From: Cytophagales bacterium
GTDB taxonomy: Bacteria; Bacteroidota; Bacteroidia; Cytophagales; Spirosomataceae
Assembly (NCBI GenBank): GCA_024742395.1
Contig: JANSYO010000003.1
Location: 87,707-151,706, forward strand
Length of the DNA stretch: 64,000 nucleotides
Reading direction: 5' to 3'
Under the pieces are notes generated by a model. The model made no database searches, was not told the DNA's origin, and was given only the letters and a program-made list of their open reading frames with translations. Positions 41,344-51,300 of the stretch are shown in pieces (positions within the stretch are counted from its first letter, which is position 1; each line of letters begins with the position of its first letter). The position numbers and the translations under genes were made by a program.

Positions 41344-42669
41344 TTATTGACAATTCTTAATTGCGATTCTATCAGTAATAGAAAGATATCTTTTGGAAAA
41401 AATACGATATGGTATTTCAATTCCTTTTGAATTTCCATTTATAAAAGCAACCCTCTCACCACATAAAGTTGTGTCCAGATGCCAGATACTATACTGATTG
41501 GCCCGGGAATTTATATTCAAGGAAGTTATATAATAAGGTTCATCTAAATAAAAATTTAAAATTGAGGCGTCTTGATATCGATTTGCAGCTATTTTATGGT
41601 CTCCTGCCAGAGTTTTGACATTTTTTGAAAATTCTTTTCCTCCCCGAAAGTCCCATATTCGATCTTTCCTAAATTCTACTAAAGGCCATATCATATGAAA
41701 CCTCAAGATTAACATAATGAAAGCAAATACAAAGGTTAAATATTTATAAGACTTAAAGAATCGCGATTGTTCCATGTATTTAAATCCAAGTAGCAGCATC
41801 GGAAAAACACAAAAAAGTGTCCAATTGGGTTCAATAAATTGTCCCTTGAAGGTTATTAAAAAAAAGAATATATACATCCCAAAAAGATTCCATTTCAATG
41901 CCTTTTCCCAGAGGTTAGTAGGTTTAAATAATGCGGATGCAATAAATAAAGCAATTGCCACTAAACCGCCCAAAAAAGGTAGATTACCAAAAAAGTAGTC
42001 TAAGGTCTGACCAATTTTATACTCAGGAGCGGCACGATCAGCCAAATGATATGAAATAGATGGGAATGCATTTACAAATTGCCAATAAATGTGAGGACTA
42101 AGCCAAACCATAGTCATTAATCCTATTAAATATATTTTGTAGTTTTTTAGAAGACTAACATTGCTTAATAATGTAAACATGATGACCACAAAACCATGAT
42201 ACTTACAATAAATCATAGCAGCGGCTGCAAGACTTAATAAAATTTCATTTCTAATTGAATTTTCTTTTAAGTAAAGACGGTAACATATAAAGAAAAGAAT
42301 TGCAGATAAGAAAAATGGAGTATCAGGCAAACTTATAAATCCAATAAGATGCAAAACAAAAAAAGAGAATATGGTCGTACAAAAAACAAGAACATTCTTT
42401 GGCTTAGCCAAAGAATAAATCATTGATATAGATACGGTAGTAAATACTATGTTGAAAAGCCTTACTGTTATTTCTGTCTTACCAAAATAGCTTCCTAACC
42501 AAATCATTATTGCTACTCCTGGAGGATGATCAAAGTAGCCCCAATCTAAAAATTGGGAATACATCCAATAATAGGCTTCATCATTATATAACTCAAGACT
42601 TGAGGCAGTAAAAAAGTTTATAAGTAGCCAAAAAAGAATAAAAAGTAAAAAATATTTATGCCTTTTCAT
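41344..42669 (-). CDS. GT39/ArnT-like membrane glycosyltransferase
   Basis: 441 residues from the ATG at 42669, preferred over an ATG 13 codons upstream because it overlaps the GtrA stop (TAATG). The first lumenal loop carries the GT39 family acidic motif (LELYNDEAYYWMYSQFLDWG with YFDHPPGVA). Ten or more membrane helices follow (VFCTTIFSFFVLHLIGFISL; IYLIGLMTMVWLSPHIYWQF; FLGGLVAIALFIASALF). The family transfers sugars from polyprenyl-phosphate donors to lipids or proteins on the periplasmic side. With the GtrA-like gene upstream it fits surface-glycan or lipid A-type modification (inference). Confidence 0.85.
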   Translation of the reverse strand: MKRHKYFLLFILFWLLINFFTASSLELYNDEAYYWMYSQFLDWGYFDHPPGVAIMIWLGSYFGKTEITVRLFNIVFTTVSISMIYSLAKPKNVLVFCTTIFSFFVLHLIGFISLPDTPFFLSAILFFICYRLYLKENSIRNEILLSLAAAAMIYCKYHGFVVIMFTLLSNVSLLKNYKIYLIGLMTMVWLSPHIYWQFVNAFPSISYHLADRAAPEYKIGQTLDYFFGNLPFLGGLVAIALFIASALFKPTNLWEKALKWNLFGMYIFFFLITFKGQFIEPNWTLFCVFPMLLLGFKYMEQSRFFKSYKYLTFVFAFIMLILRFHMIWPLVEFRKDRIWDFRGGKEFSKNVKTLAGDHKIAANRYQDASILNFYLDEPYYITSLNINSRANQYSIWHLDTTLCGERVAFINGNSKGIEIPYRIFSKRYLSITDRIAIKNCQ

Positions 42670-43096
42670 TACGAAAATACCAAGAAGTTGCTGAACCCAA
42701 AGTTCCAAATAGTCACTACACCTATTGCCAAAAATTTTGCTAAGTAAAAGTTTAGTTTAATCTTTTCATGAAGCAAATAAAGTATGGCTTGATTTATAAG
42801 TAAGCCACCTATTGCCACAATAGCAAAAGCCAAAAATTGCGGAATGTATGCTTGGTTTTTATCATCGAAAGTCCAAATTTTATTTAGCGAAAATTTGAGA
42901 TAACTGCTATACAAAAACCAAAAGCATTTGCTAAATATTTATTGGAATTGAGCTTTTCTTTAAAAAAATAAGTGGTTCCAAAGTCAATTAATAACCCAGA
43001 AAAACCTACAAGCCCGAATTTAACAATCTTAATAAAAAAGGAATTGATAGCTCCTGAATTTGTATAGAATAACGTACTAGAAACTTTGTTCACCAT
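42669..43096 (-). pseudogene. GtrA-like membrane protein, frameshifted
   Basis: Two minus-strand frames, 43096-42884 and 42914-42669, together give one GtrA-family protein with four helices. The first half ends FGFCIAVISNF and the second continues LNKIWTFDD. The break lies at a TTTT run (AAAA on + at 42890-42893): one more T would restore the frame as NFSLNKIWTF, the usual GtrA sequence. GtrA proteins move polyprenyl-linked sugars or assist membrane glycosyltransferases. The gene starts 2 bases after the DUF5686 stop and overlaps the GT39 start. A real 1-base deletion or a homopolymer sequencing error are both possible. Confidence 0.85.
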
Positions 43097-43098
43097 TT

Positions 43099-45603
43099 TT
43101 AGAAAACTATTTTCATTCCTGTATATATCCCAAAACGTGTAAGTGCTAGATTATTTGGATTGTCTAAATGACTTAACCTCCACACCGCATCTACGCTAAA
43201 GAGATTAAAAATGTTTTCAATTCCTGCTCCCACTTCGCCATAAGGCTTTTTACCAGTTACTATAGCTGGTGAGTTAATTTCTTTATTGTAAGCTAAGTTT
43301 GCTTTTGACATATCACTCCAATAAAAATTAGCAAGAAAACGCTCTCGCCAGTTGAGCTTTCTTAGCAAAGGCACTTTATCAAAGATTAGTCCGCCCATAC
43401 TGTATTTAAACTGAGCTGATGCATACTTGTCACCTGCAAACTCATAAGGATTCATATTATTGAAGGCATATTTGCTATAGATGAAATTAGGATTACCATG
43501 AGAAGTATTCATCAAAATATATGGTACGGTTCCAAAAATCCTTCCTGCTTTCAAATTATAATTAAAAGTGCCTTTTGGTAATAAATTAATTACTTGCTTA
43601 AGAGCTACTTCAACTTTAGTATAATTAAAGGGTGTTTTTCCTGAAATCTTGAAACCTTGCGTAATAAATAAGTCAAAAATTGGGTAGCGACTATAGATTC
43701 TAAATTTATCATAATTGTAGATTCTGGTTCTTTCATTATGAGCATATCGAAAATTTAAAGAAACTTCTGATAAAGTCAATCGATTTGAAAGGTTTCTATT
43801 CGAAGGGATCGCCTCAGTTGGTATAAAGTATTTAAAATCAAAAGTTGGCGTTAATGAACGATAAGAAAAGGATGCCCTGGTAGACCAATTATGATTTAAA
43901 TCTATTTCTTGAAGAAGTTTGATCTCTTCATTTAATACTTGATAATTTGGGATGTTTTTTCTGAGTGCCAATGTAAAAATATTATCCTTGTCAATCTCTT
44001 CATTAACTTCGGTAGAATTATCATAGTCCTTATTGTAAAAAAACTCCGTTTTCCGATAAGGTTCTCTTGATGGAACATATTTAAATCCAACTCCACCTTT
44101 TAACATATTGTCCTTCCAGCCATATGCGAGGGTAGCATTAAAATTGAGTTTATCATTAAGCCCTTCCATAGTCCAGAAACTCACACGATGTCTAATACCT
44201 TCAATGACATTTGAACTTATGAAGGAAGAATAAGGCCCGATTCTATATTTGTTATTAAAATCAAACACACCACTTGCCATGAAGTCAATGGCTTTAGAAA
44301 ATCTACTTAGCCGCTTATTGGCTAACAAAGCTGCCGTGGCATTGTAAATACCTTGTTCTCTAGAGGATAGGCCAACTAGTCTCATACTATCTTTAAAGCT
44401 TGAATCCGGTAGGATGCCCGGAACAAAATCAGGCGAAGTATTCTCATGAATGCCTTTGGCGTCTAATTGATAATGATCAAAATAAAGATTCTTAATTAAC
44501 TGAAGATGCTTAGATGTGCTATCTTCCTTTATGGGTATCCCAAACAAATCTAAACTCGCCTGAAAGTCTATTGTATTACTTTCATGCTTGAGGATATAAA
44601 CAATTCTCTTATTTATATCCAGCGTTTTTTCAAACTCCTGAGTAAAGCTTATTGAGTTTACAAAATTCAAATTCATTCCTTCACTGCTTTTCATTTCAAA
44701 TTTCCCAATGGCGTAACTATCTCCCATTATGACCATTTTGCCTTCAAAAGTATTTTCATCCCGCATTTTGGGTTTGAAATACACATTATAAATGTTTTCA
44801 TTGTTTAATTTAGTGGTATCCAAGATTTTAAAATCATAATAAGCTAACCCAATCACCGAAACAGGACTCACGAAAGAAGTCTTTAGTATAGGAATAAGTC
44901 CATCATATAAATTAAGATTCATTTCGAATCTATCCAATTTTACTCCTAGTTTATCAGTAGGCAATCCAAGGTTTTTTTCAGCCAATTTTATTCTCTCAAC
45001 GGTTCTTAAAGCGGTACCATGAAACTCATTATAATAGCTTTCGTTGAAGTATAATGGCAGTATATCCTTCTGTGTAGTATCCGTATTGAAACCATTATAA
45101 GTGGCTAAAACTTCACCGAAAAGTGATTCTTTACGCCCTGCCTTTAGGTTTTTTACGTCAATTTCCGTTTTTGTATAGTTATTTCTTACAAAGTTTCTTG
45201 CCCTGTTCAGGTCATTCCGGTCTCTATTTTCAAGTACTTTCCTCATTAATGATTTCCCAGGATCCTTATAACCAATGACTAATGCTTCATCTAATACAAA
45301 AACATCCTCTTCAAGAAGAATAATAATTTTAGAGACTGGAGCGATCTTGAGAAAAACAGATTGCACTTTAAATCCCACTTCGGAAATAATGAGGCTATCC
45401 GGTAGTTCTTCAGAATAGAAACTAAAATTCCCATTTTCATCTGCAGTCATTCCGGTTTTGGCAATTTTCATTCTTATATTTGCAAAAGGGACAGGTTCAT
45501 TCGTTTTAGCTTCTAATACCTGCCCCTCCACAATAAACTTCTGACAAAAAGCTACTGAGGCAAGAAGGGAAAGCAAAAAGATATATATAATTTTAGTTCT
45601 CAT
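43099..45603 (-). CDS. DUF5686 / carboxypeptidase-regulatory-like outer-membrane protein
   Basis: 834 residues with a signal peptide (MRTKIIYIFLLSLLASVAFC). An N-terminal CarboxypepD_reg-like domain (FIVEGQVLEAKTNEPVPFAN, residues about 22-110) is followed by the DUF5686 signature region (SLMRKVLENRDRNDLNRARN and a LFGEVLATYNGF segment). A beta-barrel-like half runs to the C-terminal LTRFGIYTGMKIVF. The family is confined largely to Bacteroidota and its function is unknown; an outer-membrane barrel is likely. It begins an operon with GtrA- and GT39-like genes. Confidence 0.85.
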   Translation of the reverse strand: MRTKIIYIFLLSLLASVAFCQKFIVEGQVLEAKTNEPVPFANIRMKIAKTGMTADENGNFSFYSEELPDSLIISEVGFKVQSVFLKIAPVSKIIILLEEDVFVLDEALVIGYKDPGKSLMRKVLENRDRNDLNRARNFVRNNYTKTEIDVKNLKAGRKESLFGEVLATYNGFNTDTTQKDILPLYFNESYYNEFHGTALRTVERIKLAEKNLGLPTDKLGVKLDRFEMNLNLYDGLIPILKTSFVSPVSVIGLAYYDFKILDTTKLNNENIYNVYFKPKMRDENTFEGKMVIMGDSYAIGKFEMKSSEGMNLNFVNSISFTQEFEKTLDINKRIVYILKHESNTIDFQASLDLFGIPIKEDSTSKHLQLIKNLYFDHYQLDAKGIHENTSPDFVPGILPDSSFKDSMRLVGLSSREQGIYNATAALLANKRLSRFSKAIDFMASGVFDFNNKYRIGPYSSFISSNVIEGIRHRVSFWTMEGLNDKLNFNATLAYGWKDNMLKGGVGFKYVPSREPYRKTEFFYNKDYDNSTEVNEEIDKDNIFTLALRKNIPNYQVLNEEIKLLQEIDLNHNWSTRASFSYRSLTPTFDFKYFIPTEAIPSNRNLSNRLTLSEVSLNFRYAHNERTRIYNYDKFRIYSRYPIFDLFITQGFKISGKTPFNYTKVEVALKQVINLLPKGTFNYNLKAGRIFGTVPYILMNTSHGNPNFIYSKYAFNNMNPYEFAGDKYASAQFKYSMGGLIFDKVPLLRKLNWRERFLANFYWSDMSKANLAYNKEINSPAIVTGKKPYGEVGAGIENIFNLFSVDAVWRLSHLDNPNNLALTRFGIYTGMKIVF

Positions 45604-45747
45604 TTAACTAGTTAATTTTTCTTAATTACTAAGCCTTACACTTGATAGTAAGAAAGCGTTGCCTTGAAATGGATTTTCTAGTGAGCTAGCCACTTTGAAT
45701 TGCTATAAATCCAAATTGTCTACAGAAATGAACTAGATTTTTGTAAC

Positions 45748-46425
45748 ATGAAATTATTATTAATAGAAGATGAAGTAGCACTTGGAAAAGTAATTCAGAA
45801 ATACTTGATTTCAGAGGGTTATTTGTGCGAATGGGTTCAAGATGTACCAGAGGCTGAAGATAAAATAGGTGTTTACTCTTATGACTGTATACTTGTAGAC
45901 ATTACTTTACCCCATGGCAGTGGCTTTGATCTTATCCGGCTATTAAAGAATCAGAAATCAACTGCTGGCATTATCATTATTTCTGCCAAAAATGCCCTTG
46001 ATGATAAATTAATGGGTCTAGACCTGGGTTCTGATGATTACCTTGCAAAACCTTTTCATTTGCCTGAACTTAATTCAAGAATCAAGGCAATTATGAGGAG
46101 AAGAATGAATGAAGGTTTTAACTTTATCTTATTTGAAGAAATTAAAGTTGTTCCTGACTCAATGGAAATTTACGTTAATGAAAAACCCGTGGTACTCACC
46201 AAAAAAGAATTTGATTTATTCATGTACTTGCTAAGTAATAAGAATCGAGTTCTGACAAAAGCTACGATAGCCGAACATTTATATGGTGATGAAATAGATC
46301 AGGCTGACACCTTCAATTTTCTTTATTCTCATGTTAAAAATGTTCGTAAGAAACTTCAAGATTCAGGTTGTCAAGACTATATCCAATCTGTATATGGTAT
46401 TGGTTATAAATTCAGTAAAGACTAA
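45748..46425 (+). CDS. OmpR/PhoB-family response regulator
   Basis: 225 residues. The receiver domain carries the acidic pair in LLIEDEVALG, phospho-acceptor D51 (ILVDITLPHG), a conserved switch serine in IIISAKNALDD and the lysine in DDYLAKPF. The C-terminal winged helix (VVLTKKEFDLFMYLLSNKNR and SVYGIGYKF) is of the OmpR class. It is followed 84 bases later by a histidine kinase. The pair lies between the divergent DUF5686 operon and the copper cluster, so it could regulate either (inference); a CusR-like role in copper sensing is plausible but not shown. Confidence 0.93.
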   Translation: MKLLLIEDEVALGKVIQKYLISEGYLCEWVQDVPEAEDKIGVYSYDCILVDITLPHGSGFDLIRLLKNQKSTAGIIIISAKNALDDKLMGLDLGSDDYLAKPFHLPELNSRIKAIMRRRMNEGFNFILFEEIKVVPDSMEIYVNEKPVVLTKKEFDLFMYLLSNKNRVLTKATIAEHLYGDEIDQADTFNFLYSHVKNVRKKLQDSGCQDYIQSVYGIGYKFSKD

Positions 46426-46509
46426 AATAAAGGATTTATAAACTTTCCCGATCATTTAACTCAGTTATTACTTTCAAAATCCTAACCTAACTATAGTAAA
46501 GAATAAAAG

Positions 46510-47766
46510 ATGAAACTGATTTATAGGGCAAGTCGTATTTTCTTACTTTCAAGCTTTCTGGCAGCAGTGGTTGGTGGACTTTTTAGTTATTTTATTCTAA
46601 AAAGTATTATGAATAATGAAGCCAATGAGCACTTATTCATTCTGAAAGAAAATGTAACTAACTATGTGGAGAGATATGACCATCTACCTCAAAATGATAT
46701 TTTCTTTTCAGACTCCTGTTGGTTTACACCAACTAAGCATCTGAGTATATCACAACTCAGAGACACTCTAATTTATGACGAGCTGGAGGATGAAATGTTT
46801 GATTACAGAGTGTTAAGTTTTGGAATACAAGTGGACTCGAGTTTCTATTCAGCACATATCCAAAAACCTCTTTATGAAACAGAAGATTTGTCAGAAGCCC
46901 TCTTAATATCCTTTATTATTATTATTATTTTGATGGTAGGCTCGCTACTCTTAGTAAACTATAAATATTCAATAAAACTTTGGAAGCCCTTCTATACCAC
47001 CTTAAATAAACTTTCTGATTTTAAAGTTACTAATCGAGAACCAATATCATATCCAGATACAGACATCCATGAGTTCAAAGAACTTCACCAGAGACTAGAA
47101 ACTCTCACGAAAACCGTACAAAGAGATTATTTGAGCTTAAAGTCTTTTACAGAAAATGCTTCTCATGAAATGCAAACGCCGCTGGCCATAATTAGCACGA
47201 ATTTAGAATTATTGATTCAGGATGACAATTTGACTAGCGTACAGATGGAACAAATTGCTGAATTAATGGAGTCAATTAGTAAACTTTCAAAACTGAACCA
47301 AACGCTCTTACTACTTACAAAAATTGAGAATAGGCAGTTTTCAGAGACCAAATTAATATCACTATCAAAAGTTATTTCCAAAAAGCTTTTTTCACTTAAA
47401 CCATGGATAGAACAGAAAGGAATTAGCTTAGAGCAGAGCATACAATCAAGTATATTATTAGAATTGAATCCTTACCTTTTTGATGTACTTTTGAATAACC
47501 TTCTAAGTAATGCTATAAAGTACAACCTTAACATAGATGGAATTATTAAAATAAAATTATCTACCACTGGACTTACAGTTAGCAATACCGGCAAAAGGCT
47601 TTCAAACGACATTAAAGTTTTAAAGCAAAGGTTTCAAAAAGGAAATGAGAGCCAACATTCAATGGGTTTAGGGCTATCATTGGTGGATGAAATATGTCAA
47701 ACTTATGGTTTTACTTTTAAATACGAGTATCAAAACTGCTGCCATTTATTCAGAATAATTTTTTAG
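46510..47766 (+). CDS. sensor histidine kinase
   Basis: 418 residues. TM1 (about 10-31) and TM2 (about 130-150, LLISFIIIIILMVGSLLLVN) bracket a periplasmic domain of about 100 residues with acidic patches but only one cysteine and no histidine/methionine cluster. The dimerisation domain has H219 in ENASHEMQTPLAII. The ATPase domain shows the N box NNLLSNAIKYN and the G box SMGLGLSLVDEI. It partners the response regulator just upstream. The short, metal-ligand-poor periplasmic loop does not by itself identify copper as signal. Confidence 0.92.
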   Translation: MKLIYRASRIFLLSSFLAAVVGGLFSYFILKSIMNNEANEHLFILKENVTNYVERYDHLPQNDIFFSDSCWFTPTKHLSISQLRDTLIYDELEDEMFDYRVLSFGIQVDSSFYSAHIQKPLYETEDLSEALLISFIIIIILMVGSLLLVNYKYSIKLWKPFYTTLNKLSDFKVTNREPISYPDTDIHEFKELHQRLETLTKTVQRDYLSLKSFTENASHEMQTPLAIISTNLELLIQDDNLTSVQMEQIAELMESISKLSKLNQTLLLLTKIENRQFSETKLISLSKVISKKLFSLKPWIEQKGISLEQSIQSSILLELNPYLFDVLLNNLLSNAIKYNLNIDGIIKIKLSTTGLTVSNTGKRLSNDIKVLKQRFQKGNESQHSMGLGLSLVDEICQTYGFTFKYEYQNCCHLFRIIF

Positions 47767-47865
47767 AACCTTACCAATGATAATTACTTTTTTATTTAAT
47801 TTTAGTGAATGTATATTTTGTAAGTTTCTAAATTAATTATGTAATTTTTTAAAAGATAAAAGTCC

Positions 47866-47873
47866 TACCTTTG
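47866..47873 (+). promoter_or_regulatory. -7 promoter box at the HYC_CC_PP gene
   Basis: TACCTTTG fits TAnnTTTG exactly and ends 5 bases before the GTG start codon. Transcription would begin at or next to the GTG, so the mRNA may be leaderless. The upstream -33 area is a T6 run rather than a clear TTG. Confidence 0.55.
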
Positions 47874-47877
47874 TAGA

Positions 47878-48291
47878 GTGAAAAAGGCAATTTCCATATT
47901 TTTAGCCCTAACTATTCTTGCTAGTAGTATGGGTTTCGCCATGAATACTCACTATTGCGGAGGCAGGGCTGTGGAAAGTTCCCTTTCAATAGGCATTGAG
48001 CACTTAGACTGTGGAATGCCCGCCGAAAAGAAAAAAAAATCTAATTGTGAAGATGAGCAATTAGATAAACAATCGTGTTGTAAAAATCTACATCAGGTAA
48101 TGGAGGTTGATGAAAATCAGGATACTGTTTTTCCTGTTTTTAATTTAAATCAAACATTACTCATCTCATTTGTTTATTCTTTTGTTTTCAATTTTCTTAA
48201 TAAGGAAGGTAAACATGTTTCTGTTTTTCCTTATCCTCCTCCTCTCCTTGAAAAAGACTCTCAAGTCTTGTTCCAAACCTTCTTAATTTGA
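47878..48291 (+). CDS. HYC_CC_PP-family protein
   Basis: 137 residues, read from GTG at 47878 because this gives a proper signal peptide (MKKAISIFLALTILASSMGF). The three motifs that name the family are present: NTHYCGG, QSCCKN and FPYPPPL. A hydrophobic segment (LLISFVYSFVFNFL) lies near the C-terminus. The Cys/His pattern suggests metal binding, and these proteins commonly precede copper/heavy-metal efflux genes in Bacteroidota, as here (CusA-like gene 108 bases downstream). The function is not known. A TAnnTTTG box lies so close to the start that the transcript may be leaderless. Confidence 0.85.
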   Translation: MKKAISIFLALTILASSMGFAMNTHYCGGRAVESSLSIGIEHLDCGMPAEKKKKSNCEDEQLDKQSCCKNLHQVMEVDENQDTVFPVFNLNQTLLISFVYSFVFNFLNKEGKHVSVFPYPPPLLEKDSQVLFQTFLI

Positions 48292-48398
48292 TACGTAATA
48301 CATAGAAAACGTTTAACGAGCTTTAATTGTCTTGTTGATTGTTTTGGCATTTCGTGCCCTGAATTGTCCTTTTAAGTTCATTCATTTTCTTGTGTATT

Positions 48399-51300
48399 AT
48401 GCTCAATCAGATAATAAAATACTTCCTTGAAAACAGGCTAGTAACCATCTTAATTCTAGTTACACTAGTAATTTGGGGAATAGCAACTTCTCCCTTTAAC
48501 TGGAATACCAACTTTATTCCAAAAGACCCAATTCCTGTAGACGCTATACCAGACATTGGGGAAAACCAGCAAATTGTATTTTCTCAATGGCAAGGGCGAT
48601 CACCTCAGGATATAGAAGATCAAATCTCATATCCCTTAACTACCTATTTATTAGGGATTCCAGGAGTAAAGTCAATTAGAAGTTCATCCATATTCGGTTT
48701 TTCTATGATCAACATCATTTTTGATGAAGACATAGAATTCTATTGGTCAAGATCTAGAATATTAGAAAAGCTAAACTCGCTACCTTCCGCTTTGCTGCCT
48801 GATGGAGTTCAGCCAACGCTAGGTCCTGATGCAACAGCTTTGGGACAAGTTTATTGGTACACCCTGGAAGGTAGGGATAAAGAAGGAAACCCAACTGGGG
48901 GATGGGATTTACAAGATATTCGTACCGCACAAGACTTTTATGTCAAATATAGCCTCAATGCTGTAGAAGGGGTATCAGAAGTTGCATCTATTGGCGGCTA
49001 TGTTAAAGAATATCAGATAGATGTCAACCCAGATGCTTTAAAAGCATACAACATTCCATTACATAAAGTAATGCAAGCCGTTCAAAAGTCAAATAGAGAT
49101 GTAGGTGCCAAAACTATAGAAATTAATAAAGCCGAGTACCTGGTCCGTGGCTTAGGCTACATCAAGAAAGTAGAAGATATTGAAAAAGCAGTAGTAGCAG
49201 TTCAGAACAATGTCCCAATCCGCATAAAGGATATTGCTGTTGTATCACTTGGCCCAGCTACTCGCCGTGGTTTACTTGATAAAGGTGGTGCTGAAGTCGT
49301 TGGTGGTGTAATTGTCGCCAGATACGGTTCAAACCCTCTAGAAGTCATAAACAACGTAAAAGGAAAGATTAAAGAAATTGCCTCTGGATTACCTAAAAAG
49401 ACCCTTGCAAATGGCACAGAAAGTCAATTAACCATAATTCCTTTCTATGACCGCACACAGCTTATAAATGAAACAATAGGTACACTAGAAACCGCTCTTT
49501 CGCATGAAATAATAATAAGCATTATCGTTGTTCTTGTTTTGCTATTAAACCTTAGAGCATCCATTATCATATCTAGTTTACTGCCCGTAGGTGTTTTGAT
49601 GACCTTTATAGTAATGAGGTATACTGGTGTTGATGCTAATGTCGTTGCACTCTCAGGAATTGCCATTGCCATTGGTGTAATGGTAGATGTCGGGATAGTT
49701 TTCGTTGAGAATATCATTCGGCATCTGGAGATGCCCGAAAACAAAAATGTAAAAGGCACAAAGCTCCTTAATGTGATTTATGAAGGAGCATCCGAAGTTG
49801 CTGGAGCAATTACAACGGCTTTAGCAACAACTGTTGTAAGTTTTGTTCCTGTTTTTGCAATGCAATCAGCCGAAGGGAAGCTATTCAGACCCTTAGCTTT
49901 CACAAAAACATATGCATTGCTTGGCTCATTCGCCTTGGGTTTAGTCATATTACCAACCTTAGCTTATTTTATTTTTGGAATAAACTATAACAAGAAGCAA
50001 ATTCGGAGGCTTTGGAATCTTTCGTTTATAGGCTTAGGTGTTGTCTTTATGATTTATACAAAAACAGCACTACCCTTGGTTCTGGTCTTTGTAGGACTAA
50101 ATAACCTATTTGAAGCTAAATGGACTGAAAGATATGCAAAGCTCCCAAGCCATATAAACATTATATTGGCTGTGTTAACAGCTGGGTATTTCCTTACAGA
50201 AGAATGGATGCCGTTAGGCGTAGGTAATTCCATTATTATCAATTTTATTTTTGTAGTTTCTTTAATTGGCTTAATACTCGCTGCTCTACTTGCTATAGTT
50301 CATTTCTATGAGCCTGTTTTAAAATGGTGTTTAGTTAACAAAGGAAAATTTCTCTTGCTACCAGCTTTCACCATTTTATTTGGTGTTTTAGCTTGGCTTG
50401 GTTTCGATAGTACATTCGGTTTTTTAGGAGAGTCTGTTAAAAAGACTAAAGCATATCAATCTGCCTCAAACATCTTTCCCGGCATAGGCTCAGAGTTTAT
50501 GCCTTCATTGAATGAAGGAAGTTATCTCTTAATGCCTACCTCCATGCCTCATTCTGGTGTTGAGCAAAACAGGCAAGTACTTGGACAGCTAGACATGATG
50601 GTGAGCAGTATTCCGGAAGTTGATATGGTTGTCGGTAAAATGGGAAGAGCAGAGTCTGCATTAGACCCTGCCCCAGTGTCAATGTACGAGAATATTATCA
50701 ATTACAAGCCTGAGTTTATTGTAGATATTGATGGACACAGAGAGCGATTTAAAACAGATAATCAAGGTAGGTTTATTCTTACAAGCGGAGATTCTTTAAA
50801 CAACGAAGACGCTTTACAAAGGGGAGTGACTGCTTCGGAAATGACAAAAGACCCCAATGGGAGTTTCTATCGTAACTGGCGTTCTCAAATAAAGTCTCCA
50901 GACGATATTTGGGAAGAGATAGTAAAAGTTACAAAAGTCCCTGGTGTCACTTCTGCACCCAGATTGCAGCCAATAGAAACACGCTTAGTTATGTTACAAA
51001 CTGGAATGCGTGCTCCAATGGGAATTAAAGTGTACGGCCCGGACTTGCCCACAATTGAAAAATTTGGAATGCAACTGGAAAGCATTTTGAAAGAAGTACC
51101 TTCAGTAAAAGCAGAGGCTGTTTTTGCCGACAGAATAGTAGGTAAGCCCTATTTACATCTCAATATTAACCGGGAACAAATTGCTCGTTATGGTTTAAGT
51201 GTTGAAGATGTTCAGCAAACAATTGAAACGGCCATAGGTGGAATGAAAATCACTTCTACCGTAGAGGGTAGAGAACGATTCCCTGTAAGAGTTCGATATC

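Noticed and set aside
48346..48357. Hairpin GGCATTTCGTGCC before the CusA gene as an attenuator
   Set aside because: Only a 4-bp stem without a T run; no basis for a regulatory claim.
48390..48398. TTG start three codons upstream of the CusA ATG
   Set aside because: The ATG at 48399 gives the standard MLNQIIKYFLENR start; TTG is unlikely.
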